Below, piece after piece: positions 18,182 to 27,375 of a stretch of 35,539 bases of DNA (position 1 is its first letter; each line of letters begins with the position of its first letter). The DNA comes from Desulfobacterales bacterium. GTDB taxonomy: Bacteria > Desulfobacterota > Desulfobacteria > Desulfobacterales > 4be13. The notes under the pieces are model-generated. The model was not told where the DNA came from, did not search any database, and saw only the letters and a list, made by a program, of their open reading frames with translations. Made by a program: the position numbers and the translations under genes. The stretch is from positions 1 through 35,539 of the forward strand of contig JAOZRQ010000005.1 of assembly GCA_029940115.1 (NCBI GenBank), given 5' to 3'.

Positions 18182-18564
18182 TGACACAAAGGAGGCTGCC
18201 CAAAAACAGACCGACCCATCCCGGCGAATTTGTCAGAGAGGATATCCTCAGAGAATTCTCTCTGACAGAGAATGATTTTGCGAAGGCAATCGGTGTGTCG
18301 CCTGAAACCGTTCACCGGATCGTTGATGAGGCGGAGCGAATCACCGCTGACATGGCCCTTCGTCTGGGCAGGTTCACAAAGACAAGGCCCGAAATGTGGC
18401 TGAACCTCCAGACCGCCGTTGACCTGTGGGATGCCTGTCATTCCCCGCACTTTGAAGTCATCAGAATGATAGAGCCTTATGGTCAAGGGGCGAAAAATAT
18501 TGAAGCGATGGCAGAGAACAAAATGAATCACGAAATGAACGAAGTGCATGAGGTTTTGCAATAA
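18181..18564 (+). CDS. higA: HigA-family addiction-module antidote (XRE HTH)
   Basis: RPTHPGEFVREDILREFSLTENDFAKAIGVSPETVHRIVDEAERITADMALRLGRFTKTRPEMWLNLQTAVDLWDA: canonical HigA signature. Confidence 0.88.
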   Translation: MTQRRLPKNRPTHPGEFVREDILREFSLTENDFAKAIGVSPETVHRIVDEAERITADMALRLGRFTKTRPEMWLNLQTAVDLWDACHSPHFEVIRMIEPYGQGAKNIEAMAENKMNHEMNEVHEVLQ

Positions 18565-18579
18565 CGCTCCTGAATTAAA

Positions 18580-18693
18580 CATTCAGAAGATATTTTTGTC
18601 GTTTATTTCCAGATCGAAAATTTTGAATGGATTCCTGAATTATCAGGAGTCGTTGTGAATGCGAGTCAGACAGGAAGTTGGGCTAACCCTTAA
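18580..18693 (+). pseudogene. 3'-end fragment related to the 15846-16268 gene
   Basis: HSEDIFVVYFQIENFEWIPELSGVVVN versus HSEDIFVARFEAENFEWISELSDVIVN. Confidence 0.75.
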
Positions 18694-18731
18694 ATCCGTT
18701 ATAATCAGAAAAAATCTATGTGAGGTTTACC

Positions 18732-21371
18732 ATGAAATTATTCCATAAAAACTATGTCTTTCTGTTCTGCCTGTTTGGCCTTGCGCTATTGAGTTTCAAT
18801 TCTGTTTATGCACAAACCGAATGTAAGGTTGTTGATGACTTTGTTAATGAAGAAAAGTTAAAGAGATATATTTTTTACGCTGATGAAGTGCCGTTTGCAA
18901 CAATAACACCTGAGATAAGTGACGAAACACTGAATAAGCAAATTGATGAGTGTTGGCGAGAAGGAACAAATTGTACCGAGGGAAAGGAGAACTGTGCCGA
19001 AAAATTGGGAACCTTGTTTGCCGAGTTCGCTTTAAAAATCGAAGACACACAGTATTATGATAAACTTGAGTATCATCAGAAACTTGCCAAACTGATAACA
19101 TTTATAAATAGTATAATGGGCAGGTTTGGTAGCCGTGATATCCAATTTTACACTGCTTACCGTAAATCCTATCACAGTTTCATAGCGCAGATGGCATCAA
19201 AATTTGATGATTACAAGAAACTTTCTGAAATAGTTACAAAAAAAAGCCTGAATGAGAACGGAGATTACTGGGCAGATGCTATAAAAAAAAAAGGTGATGA
19301 TTCAAAAAATCCTTTGAATCAGTTTCCCCGGCTGAGAGACAAAATCAATGATGCGATCAAGGGATACGCGTGTCAGCATATTGACAAAATCGTTGATGCT
19401 GATAAATTAGAAAGTTATGCTTTTGACAACAATCAGAAACTGCCTTTTCCGAAAACGCCTGAGAAGGGTGAAGTCAAAGATGCGGTCGAGGCGAAATGGA
19501 ATGGCGGAAAAGCCGAAGAATTGGGAAAACTGCTTGCTGACATCGCTTTGAAAATAGAGAATGAAAACTATCCTGCTACTTCTGGATCAGGGTATCATCA
19601 GAAATTCAAAGGCCTTATAACTCTGACAGATGAACTGCTGAAAAAATTGGAGGAACATGGATTTACAGAGGCTTACGGCAAAGTTTACCACAGCTTTGTG
19701 ACAGGGCTGTCATCAAAGTTTTCCAATCATATGGAATTAAAAGAGATAGTCAGTCAAACCGACCTAAGTGGCGGTGGGAAATATTGGGCAGAAAATTATA
19801 CTGAAGCCAAAGAACGATTCCCTAATTTAAAAGCAATTATTGAAAAGAGTCAGCCAGCAATATCAGGAGACGGTGAGGGACAACTGACAGGAGACGGTGG
19901 GGGACAACTGACAGGAGACGCTGAGGGGCAACAAGCAGGAAACGGAGGAAAGGGCAATAGGCCGATTCCTGTCATTTATTTTGTTGCTATTATCTTTTTA
20001 GTGATATTTTGTGGTTTACTGTATCTTTCTAACAGAAAACTGGGAAAGGAGGTTCGGATGGCAACCAACGATCTGAAAGACTTGAAGAATTTGCCTGCTA
20101 ATATGGCAGTCAGACGATTGGAAGACCATGCAGATGCTTTAAGCCGGGAAATAGATGAATTAGAGAAAGAGCTTTCAAAAAAATTTGTGAAAGACAGTGC
20201 GATTGACAAGCTTGAAAGCATAGAAAAGAAATTCGATGACTTGAAAGAAGGTGTCGAAAAATTCTCTCCTCCTGAACATGATCCAGTCATCCGGCGGAAA
20301 CATAAAAAATTGTCGGATGAAACGGTTGAGAGCTTAAATAAAAGGATAGCCGATTTGAAGGCTCAGATTAGCCAGAAGACACAGGCGAATCATATTGTTG
20401 ATGACTCCCATATATGGAAGGAAGAAATAAAGGGACTGCAGGAGACAGTTGAGCAAATTCAGAAAGACCTTGCCCAATTGAAGAATACCCCAGCAGGGCC
20501 AAACATAAAAGAATTTAATGTGTTAAAAGGAATGGTTGGGGGAATTCAGAAAGCCCTTAAAGAACAACCTCAACGCGAACCGATTGTTTCAAAGAAACCA
20601 CCGGAAACGGTCAGGCAGGAAGCTGTTCCACCTAAAGACGCCATCTTCTCCGCAATCATAGAGATGGAGAAATCCATGCTGCTCACCAAATGGGAGCGAT
20701 TCGAGAAAGAGCATAAAGACGTTTTCGATCTTTCCAAGGAAACCAGGGACTCTGAGGAACTGAAGTTTTATCTGAGTGTGTTGTCGTCAGAAAAGGGTAA
20801 CCTGCCGAAACTCCTGGCCGCGGATCCGGATGAGGAAAAACTTGTTTCGCTGTATAATGACATATCGTTGCAACTGAAGGAACATTATCCCCAACTGATC
20901 AAGTTGCCGATCATTGACAGGTTCGCAGAAGGAAAGCTGAAAAGACAGGAAGACCCGGAGAAGGAGCTCTCCAATCTCCGTGCCTGGTCCCAACTGCTGA
21001 CATCGCTGGAAGATAACCCCAGGCAAAAGCGGAGGCTCCTCGACTTCAACCTCAGCCGATGGATTCGCGAGCATTTTCTCGAAATCGCGGACAAAGTTTT
21101 GCTCAGATACCATGAGACCAAACCGGACAAAAGAGCAGAATCGCTGAATTCGCTTCACGAGACGGTCCTTCGGGTCCTCAAACAGGGGAACCTGAGGCCC
21201 GTGGAAATCGTTCCGGGGCAAACCCCCTTTGACAGCAACCTCCATATTGCCCGTTCCACCATAAACGACCCTTCCCAAGCGGACAAGGTGATTGTCGAAG
21301 TCCAGAGAAACGGCTTCATGCTGGGGAAGAGGGTGATTCAGCAACCGCAGGTGATTATCAACAAAACATGA
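18732..21371 (+). CDS. Signal-peptide, TM, coiled-coil protein with duplicated periplasmic domain
   Basis: Signal peptide MKLFHKNYVFLFCLFGLALLSFNSVYAQ (ATG 18732; 18720 alternative); two related segments; Gly-rich linker; TM IPVIYFVAIIFLVIFCGLLYLS; long coiled coil; globular C-terminus. Confidence 0.8.
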   Translation: MKLFHKNYVFLFCLFGLALLSFNSVYAQTECKVVDDFVNEEKLKRYIFYADEVPFATITPEISDETLNKQIDECWREGTNCTEGKENCAEKLGTLFAEFALKIEDTQYYDKLEYHQKLAKLITFINSIMGRFGSRDIQFYTAYRKSYHSFIAQMASKFDDYKKLSEIVTKKSLNENGDYWADAIKKKGDDSKNPLNQFPRLRDKINDAIKGYACQHIDKIVDADKLESYAFDNNQKLPFPKTPEKGEVKDAVEAKWNGGKAEELGKLLADIALKIENENYPATSGSGYHQKFKGLITLTDELLKKLEEHGFTEAYGKVYHSFVTGLSSKFSNHMELKEIVSQTDLSGGGKYWAENYTEAKERFPNLKAIIEKSQPAISGDGEGQLTGDGGGQLTGDAEGQQAGNGGKGNRPIPVIYFVAIIFLVIFCGLLYLSNRKLGKEVRMATNDLKDLKNLPANMAVRRLEDHADALSREIDELEKELSKKFVKDSAIDKLESIEKKFDDLKEGVEKFSPPEHDPVIRRKHKKLSDETVESLNKRIADLKAQISQKTQANHIVDDSHIWKEEIKGLQETVEQIQKDLAQLKNTPAGPNIKEFNVLKGMVGGIQKALKEQPQREPIVSKKPPETVRQEAVPPKDAIFSAIIEMEKSMLLTKWERFEKEHKDVFDLSKETRDSEELKFYLSVLSSEKGNLPKLLAADPDEEKLVSLYNDISLQLKEHYPQLIKLPIIDRFAEGKLKRQEDPEKELSNLRAWSQLLTSLEDNPRQKRRLLDFNLSRWIREHFLEIADKVLLRYHETKPDKRAESLNSLHETVLRVLKQGNLRPVEIVPGQTPFDSNLHIARSTINDPSQADKVIVEVQRNGFMLGKRVIQQPQVIINKT

Positions 21372-21381
21372 CGCGTCAAAA

Positions 21382-21435
21382 TTTGTAGTTCCGCCTTTAG
21401 GCGGTTTCACACCGCCTAAAGGCGGAACTACAAAC
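21382..21435. repeat. Palindrome TTTGTAGTTCCGCCTTTAGGCGGT…ACCGCCTAAAGGCGGAACTACAAAC
   Basis: Perfect inverted arms between two CDSs; same core as 4560-4604 and 29464-29520. Confidence 0.85.
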
Positions 21436-21473
21436 TGTAAGAAAAGGATTGAGTTAAGCATATATATACAATA

Positions 21474-23447
21474 ATGAAACCATTGAACCGCGACACATTT
21501 TCTGATTTGCAGGACTTTTTCATCGGTGGACTGAACGAGCCAGTAAAAGTATGGGTGACACGTGTCAGAGAGCCGCATCTCCATTTAAACGGCCCGGGTG
21601 TGGACCATCAGGGTGGAGAATGGATTCTGGACTACGGGTCTGTGCCGGCCGTCGGTACCATCAGGAGACGGGTGAGCATAGAGAACGCGGGCCAGGGGCC
21701 ACTCAAACTCGACGTGGAAGGAGACAGCGAGGATTGGCTGAAACACAGATGGAAAAAGGATCACTCCCAACCCTGTCTGAAAGGCGGGGGAGACCGGGCC
21801 GTGCTGGAAGTGTTTTTCCAGGGAAGGGAAATCGAGGAACAGCGCCTGACCGCTCTCCTGCGGATAAGGACAGCAACCGATTCAGGAGTGGAAAAAACAT
21901 TCCCCCTGCGGATCAGAGTGAACGCGCACATCCGATTCGCTCATGGTCTCTTTGATTTTAACGGAAAAGCAGATAGGGAACCTTATGACTTCGGTCTCAT
22001 CAATCCTGTGAAAAAAGGGGAAAAGCATCAGCCATACCGGCTTTCCATCGAAAACCGCGGAACCGAACCATTGGAAATGACGATTGACACCTCTTCCGAA
22101 TGGCTGACAGTGGAAACCATCAATGTGAAGCCGTCCCGAAACGGACTGAATTTCCGGGTCCATCCCGGGGAGACAAGCATCACCGTCATCAGGCCCATAC
22201 CTTCCAAGAAGTTTATGGGCATCAACAAGGGAGAGATCATCCTCCGGTCCAATGACACCCGCAAGAAATATCAGGAATTTGATATCCCGTTTCAATGTGT
22301 CCAGGAGATTCAGGAACCGTATATCACCTTTAAGAAGCCTCAGACGTCGATTGAGATTGTACCCCATCGCCCTTATGCCATAACCCTATCAATCTATAAC
22401 CGGGGAAAAACTGAGGCTCAACTATTTGTCGCCAGTCAGAGCCAATATGTTCAGTCTCAGCCGGCCCTGCAAGTCCCGGGCGCGGTCGGACAAAAACCGG
22501 GAAAAGCGCCGTTGCCTGTGACCATTCAGGCGGACAGTGAGGTGCCCCCCGGGCCACAGACAATGAATCTGGAATTGAGGCTTGTGAATGGAAATCAGAA
22601 GCCGCTTCATATCCCGGTGGAGATATATGCGGTCAAAATTGAATGGGAACCCGAATCACTCGATTTTGGGGAGGTGAACTTCGGAGAAACCCGGAACCTG
22701 CCGGTAACCTTCAAGCCGAGTGATGATCGTGAACTCCTCATGTGGGCCAAACCGGAACCTGTGTTGCAGGATGATCTGAGTGTGAAGATGGTGAATGACC
22801 ACACCTTGGAAGTGATACTGGAAGACATCCCGATCTCCTCCAACAAAACTTATGAAGGCCCAGGAATCATTGTTTACGACTCCCAACTCGGGTATGAGGA
22901 GAGACTTTTTGTGAAATTCCGGCGCACCACCCCGATTTTTGACGCGGATCCCCGAGAAATTGACATGGGGAACATCGTGGGAGGGGCGAAGGCTTCGGGA
23001 AGTTTCAAAGTGTTTAACAGGGGGGATGGTCTGTTAAAGGTGGTAATGAGCCCGGATTCCGAAAAACTCTCCATTGAGGGACCATTCTCCTTCAATATGC
23101 CACCTGAAAAGGAGGTTGATGTAAAGTTCACCCTCGATTTGAGGGAAAATGATGAACCGATCAGGCATTCAATATTCATCAACACCAATGACCCTGCCGC
23201 AGAACCGGCAGAAGAGATTCTGATTCGGGGGGATGTTCTGCGGCCCGAGGGGAAAGTCTGTCCCAAATGTTCACTGGTGGTTTCTTTAAATGACGCGTAT
23301 TGCCCGATATGCGGCGAACCTGTGCAGGATGTTCCGCCTGTGTCAAAGACAGGTCTGACGGTCTGCCCCAAATGCAAACGCAAATTTAAGACAGAAAGCC
23401 CTTTTTGCTCACAGGATGGAAAGCGGCTGAAGCCATTGGATGCTTGA
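21474..23447 (+). CDS. Multi-Ig-like-domain protein with C-terminal zinc ribbons
   Basis: Repeated beta-rich segments (ESLDFGEVNFGETRNLPVTF; PREIDMGNIVGGAKASGSFKVFNRGDGLLKV), then CPKC…CPICG and CPKCKRKF…CSQDGKRL. Confidence 0.8.
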   Translation: MKPLNRDTFSDLQDFFIGGLNEPVKVWVTRVREPHLHLNGPGVDHQGGEWILDYGSVPAVGTIRRRVSIENAGQGPLKLDVEGDSEDWLKHRWKKDHSQPCLKGGGDRAVLEVFFQGREIEEQRLTALLRIRTATDSGVEKTFPLRIRVNAHIRFAHGLFDFNGKADREPYDFGLINPVKKGEKHQPYRLSIENRGTEPLEMTIDTSSEWLTVETINVKPSRNGLNFRVHPGETSITVIRPIPSKKFMGINKGEIILRSNDTRKKYQEFDIPFQCVQEIQEPYITFKKPQTSIEIVPHRPYAITLSIYNRGKTEAQLFVASQSQYVQSQPALQVPGAVGQKPGKAPLPVTIQADSEVPPGPQTMNLELRLVNGNQKPLHIPVEIYAVKIEWEPESLDFGEVNFGETRNLPVTFKPSDDRELLMWAKPEPVLQDDLSVKMVNDHTLEVILEDIPISSNKTYEGPGIIVYDSQLGYEERLFVKFRRTTPIFDADPREIDMGNIVGGAKASGSFKVFNRGDGLLKVVMSPDSEKLSIEGPFSFNMPPEKEVDVKFTLDLRENDEPIRHSIFINTNDPAAEPAEEILIRGDVLRPEGKVCPKCSLVVSLNDAYCPICGEPVQDVPPVSKTGLTVCPKCKRKFKTESPFCSQDGKRLKPLDA

Positions 23448-23500
23448 TGCTTGATGTTGGATGTTGGATGCTTGATGCTTGATGTTGGATGCTTGACAGC
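23438..23500. repeat. Short tandem repeat GGATGCTTGATGCTTGATGTT
   Basis: Repeated GATGCTT/GATGTTG 7-mers starting at the stop codon. Confidence 0.85.
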
Positions 23501-23600
23501 CGAAAATTTGAATGCTATAAGGGCATGGATGTTGGATAAAAGGACCCGAAATCCTTTCTTACCCACAATCCATGTAGATGAGATGAGATAGGAGGTAATT

Positions 23601-24890
23601 GTGGACTGTCCTTATGTGGATTGCAACGCTGACCATTTCCAAAATGGGGATACCCATTGCGGCAATTGCAGCCGCCAATTGAAACCCTGCAAAAAATGCG
23701 GCATGCCCAATCGTTCCTTTGCGGTTTACTGTCGTGAATGCGGGGGGGCGCTACCCGATTCGGCTTCAGATTGGCCGGTTTTCAAAGGAAGCTCCCAGGC
23801 CATAGGGGTCAATCGGTTTGTCATCTCTGCAAGAGTGTCCGAACTGAGCATTGAAGAGATGGGAGCCTTTCAGCTTCCAGATCGGTGTAAAGCCCTCCTG
23901 ATGTATGAAGATCATCTGTTTGCCATTTCCCAGAGCGGGGAAGTGAAAATCATAGATGTTTCCCAAGAACCTGTAAAGGAGCGGATATCCTTCAATGCAG
24001 GGGGAAACATCTATGCAGTGCCTGCCCTGCATCAGGGATCGTTGTATGTCGGAACAGAGAAGTCCCTTCAAGCGTATTCGCTGGGACACCTGTTTCCCCA
24101 AGCCCCATCTGCGAGACCCCGCTGGGAATTGCCTCTCAGCGGCACACCCATCCGGTCTTTGGTGCCGGTGGAGAACAGACTCTTTCTGATGCTGGCATGT
24201 CCAGACCGGCGTCATCAGATTCATGTCGTCAATGATATTCAGACAGACCCGCCTGAACCACCGATAAAGGTCTATGCCGGCTCCCACCTGAGTTCCATGG
24301 CCGGCCATTTCATGGCCAAAAGCAAAAAGATCTATTTTCTTTCTGATGAGGGGGCCGGAAGAATAAAGTTACATTTTATGGAACACGCGGCCGGATCAAA
24401 TCCGGAACGGGTCAGTCTGCCACTAAAAAGGCCGCCATCCGAATTCAGAAAGCAGATCCCCATCGCGGTCATCGGGGCAAAGATATTCACGGTGTTCAGA
24501 AAAGAGGAGACCCTTTACCGCTTGGATGCCAACAGTGGTGAAATTGATTCCCTGATCTGCAAAAATGTGAAAAATTTCGCCATGGCCAGCATCTCCGACC
24601 CAGTGGTCATCAACTCCAGAGGATTGTTCCTGAAGCGGATGAACCAGCAGATTGATCTCGAAGACGGCCAGACCATCAAAGGCTCGCCGCTGGTCTTGAA
24701 AGACTGTGCGGTGGCCTTGGGCATGGGAGACGGGAACATCCGCCTGTATGACATTCGGAATCCGGGGAGTTTCAAGATTTGTGAAGTCTCTGACCGGCCC
24801 ACCGATCAGATCACGACCATGGCCGCGGTCAAGGATATCATTGCCGCTGGAAATGACAAAGGGGTTGTAAAAATATACAGACTGAGATAA
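23601..24890 (+). CDS. Zinc-ribbon protein with WD40/PQQ-like beta-propeller
   Basis: N-terminal CPYVDCNADHFQNGDTHCGNC…CKKCGMPNRSFAVYCRECGG, then propeller-like blades (LFAISQSGEVKIIDVS…, AAGNDKGVVKIYRLR). Start codon non-ATG (GTG/TTG). Confidence 0.75.
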   Translation: MDCPYVDCNADHFQNGDTHCGNCSRQLKPCKKCGMPNRSFAVYCRECGGALPDSASDWPVFKGSSQAIGVNRFVISARVSELSIEEMGAFQLPDRCKALLMYEDHLFAISQSGEVKIIDVSQEPVKERISFNAGGNIYAVPALHQGSLYVGTEKSLQAYSLGHLFPQAPSARPRWELPLSGTPIRSLVPVENRLFLMLACPDRRHQIHVVNDIQTDPPEPPIKVYAGSHLSSMAGHFMAKSKKIYFLSDEGAGRIKLHFMEHAAGSNPERVSLPLKRPPSEFRKQIPIAVIGAKIFTVFRKEETLYRLDANSGEIDSLICKNVKNFAMASISDPVVINSRGLFLKRMNQQIDLEDGQTIKGSPLVLKDCAVALGMGDGNIRLYDIRNPGSFKICEVSDRPTDQITTMAAVKDIIAAGNDKGVVKIYRLR

Positions 24891-24910
24891 ATCAGATAAA
24901 GGGGAAACTT

Positions 24911-26782
24911 ATGAGAGTATGGAGCATATTTCTTGCATTCTTAATTTGCGGTCTTTTCTTTTTTTCAACAGATACCCGTGCAAAGATAACCCGGGGGAGT
25001 GATCTTGACATCCGTATCCTGTATGACAACTCCGGGAGCATGTTTCCCGGATATCGGCTTGAGGGTGGCGTGGGAAAGTCCCAGTCAGGCGCGCTGTTTT
25101 TCCATGAATACCCTGAATTTCGGGGATGGCTGAAGAACCTGATATCCTCACAAGGACAGATCAATGGAAAACGTATCTCCATAACCGCATTCACCGAACA
25201 TGAGTTGAAAGAAATTCTTCCGCCGACTTTCAGGGAAGATGTTGATGGAGAAAAAATTCTCCAAGCTTTTGAAAATCTGAAAAAAACCGACGGAAAATTC
25301 AGATGGGGCAATTACACTTATCTGACAGAAAATCTTGAGAAGTTCATACAGGGATTCGAGGGGGTGGTCTGGCTGATTACGGACAATATCATTGAGCGGG
25401 AGGGAACGGACAGCTACCAGGATATTGAGAAATTTTTCACAATATTAAGGGACAGATATGAATATAAATCTGTTCACCTTTATAAATATCCCTTTGAAGA
25501 TGTGGGGCGAGGTCAGGAATCCAACTTGGCAATATATGCTATATTGCTATCTCCTCATGAGATTGACACCAGTGTCCTTGAATATTTTGATGAAAAATTT
25601 GACGGTTTAGCAGAACTATTTACCGAAGAGGAGCATCTCAAGTTAAAAGACTTGGCTGTCAGAACTTCCGGCTGGGAGGGTAAGATAAAGGTTGATGTAG
25701 AAGGTAAGAAAGGAAATCTGATATTTCATGAAAGAGCAGAAGTAAAGTTAAAATTTGAAGGAGGTGTTCGCAGTTATCTGACCCATCACACCATAGACAG
25801 CGGCGCGAGATACCGAATGTCGGTTGAAGGGCCTTTCATACCCGATCCGAAGGCTAAAAAGGAATTCGGGGTCAAAGCGATTCCCTCAAGCAAATTCATG
25901 GAAATTGAAGGCACGTTAGTAAGTCCCATTGCCCCGAGGGGATATCGAAATCTGGAAAAGATTATAAAGTCAAAAGAACCTATTACAATTCCTTTTCGGC
26001 GTAGCGGCATCATTTCTTTTATCAAGTCAGCACGCGGGGTGAAGGTGGAGTATAGAGGTAAGATCAGGTTTTCCTTATATAATGTTAAAATAACGCTGGA
26101 GCGTAGCCGTCTTGCAGGCATTTTTGGAATAGACCAAGCATGTTCTGTTTTTGATATTCAGGATGTCAGAGTAATACGCCCCGAACCCCGCACTGTCAAG
26201 CAACGCTTCTCTCTGGAAACCGGAAGCGGCAGAGGCATCTTCCTGCTGATCCTTCTGTTGTTGCTGTTACTGCCGCTCGGCTTTCTGATATGGTATTTTC
26301 TTCAGAAAAAGCCATGTCGCATCCGCGTGGATCAAAAGAGAGACACGATTTCATTCAGCCCCCTCGGCACCCATCCGGTCAGATGTGAGGGGCGGGTGGT
26401 GGGGGTTGTCAAGCGGGGATTGGGAAAGGACTTCACATTTTCCCCGATCCAGGGATTTGCGGACATCACCGTCACCCCCGGATCCCAGACAGGAAAGTAT
26501 AATGCCACCGTTCAGAACAGAACTTTTGCCGTGTCAATTGAGCCGTTAATGGGGGGGACTGTCAATACAGGAGGAGGGCAGGGAGCATCGGGAGGACAAA
26601 CGGGTCCCGGGCCAACTTCAGGATCACGTTCAGGAGGATCACGTTTTCGTCGTCCCGGACCCGGGGGCCAATCTGAACCGGAACCCGGACCTCGTCGGGA
26701 ATCAGGCGGCGGACCGACCGGAGGATCAACGCCTCCTCCGAGCGGCGGCGGAAGGCGGTTTAAAAAGCCGGGGGTCAAATAA
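24911..26782 (+). CDS. Secreted/TM VWA-like protein with Pro/Gly-rich C-terminus
   Basis: Signal peptide; LDIRILYDNSGSMFPGY (MIDAS DxSxS); TM ILLILLLLLLLPLGFLIWYFL; Gly/Pro/Arg-rich tail. Confidence 0.8.
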   Translation: MRVWSIFLAFLICGLFFFSTDTRAKITRGSDLDIRILYDNSGSMFPGYRLEGGVGKSQSGALFFHEYPEFRGWLKNLISSQGQINGKRISITAFTEHELKEILPPTFREDVDGEKILQAFENLKKTDGKFRWGNYTYLTENLEKFIQGFEGVVWLITDNIIEREGTDSYQDIEKFFTILRDRYEYKSVHLYKYPFEDVGRGQESNLAIYAILLSPHEIDTSVLEYFDEKFDGLAELFTEEEHLKLKDLAVRTSGWEGKIKVDVEGKKGNLIFHERAEVKLKFEGGVRSYLTHHTIDSGARYRMSVEGPFIPDPKAKKEFGVKAIPSSKFMEIEGTLVSPIAPRGYRNLEKIIKSKEPITIPFRRSGIISFIKSARGVKVEYRGKIRFSLYNVKITLERSRLAGIFGIDQACSVFDIQDVRVIRPEPRTVKQRFSLETGSGRGIFLLILLLLLLLPLGFLIWYFLQKKPCRIRVDQKRDTISFSPLGTHPVRCEGRVVGVVKRGLGKDFTFSPIQGFADITVTPGSQTGKYNATVQNRTFAVSIEPLMGGTVNTGGGQGASGGQTGPGPTSGSRSGGSRFRRPGPGGQSEPEPGPRRESGGGPTGGSTPPPSGGGRRFKKPGVK

Positions 26783-26800
26783 AACAGATATTAACTCGAA

Positions 26801-27124
26801 ATGACTCAGAATATACTTGATATTGTAAGACAAAGTGCTGAAAAGAGGATATTATTTCTTCCACACGCGGTAAGACAGATGTCCAGACCGGACAGAATGA
26901 TATCTCCTCTTGAAATCAGGAATGTCATTCATAACGGAAAAATCATCGAAAATTATCCGGAAAACGCCCGGGGGCACAGTTGCCTGATTTTGGGCTACGG
27001 TGAAAAAGGACGGCCGGTGCATGTTGTCTGTTCACCCAAGCACGAATATCTTTCGATTATAACCGCTTATCTCCCGAATGTTCGGGAATGGGAATACGGG
27101 TTCAGAAAAAGGAAACAATCATGA
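26801..27124 (+). CDS. DUF4258 domain protein (putative toxin)
   Basis: FLPHAVRQMSRPDRMISPLEIRNVIHNGKIIENYPENARGHSCLILGYGEKGRPVHVVCSPKHEYLSIITAYLP: DUF4258-type sequence. Confidence 0.85.
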   Translation: MTQNILDIVRQSAEKRILFLPHAVRQMSRPDRMISPLEIRNVIHNGKIIENYPENARGHSCLILGYGEKGRPVHVVCSPKHEYLSIITAYLPNVREWEYGFRKRKQS

Positions 27125-27369
27125 AATGTATGTACTGCCAAGGCACAATGAAACGGAGTGTTTCCTCTTTTCATATCAGCAGGAAAGGGTATCATCTCAC
27201 ATTGGACGAAATTTTCGCCTGGGTATGCTGTCAGTGCGGAGAATCCTATTTTGAAGAAACTCAGGTGGAAGTGATTCAGGATATTATCCGTGCAATAGAA
27301 GAACGAACCGAAGAGGTCAGAAAAGCTGCAATAGAGGAACGAGCCGAAGAGGTCAGAAAAGCTGCCTGA
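27121..27369 (+). CDS. YgiT-type zinc finger protein (MqsA-like, putative antitoxin)
   Basis: MKCMYCQGTMKRSVSSFHISRKGYHLTLDEIFAWVCCQCGESYFEETQVEVIQ; overlaps the DUF4258 stop by 4 nt. Confidence 0.85.
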   Translation: MKCMYCQGTMKRSVSSFHISRKGYHLTLDEIFAWVCCQCGESYFEETQVEVIQDIIRAIEERTEEVRKAAIEERAEEVRKAA

Positions 27370-27375
27370 TTTATT

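Noticed and set aside
18561-18580. Possible left TIR (ATAACGCTCCTGAATT) making 18565-18708 a fourth CTGATTATAACG element that captured a gene fragment
   Set aside because: Left-end similarity is too short and no matching 8-bp duplication was seen.
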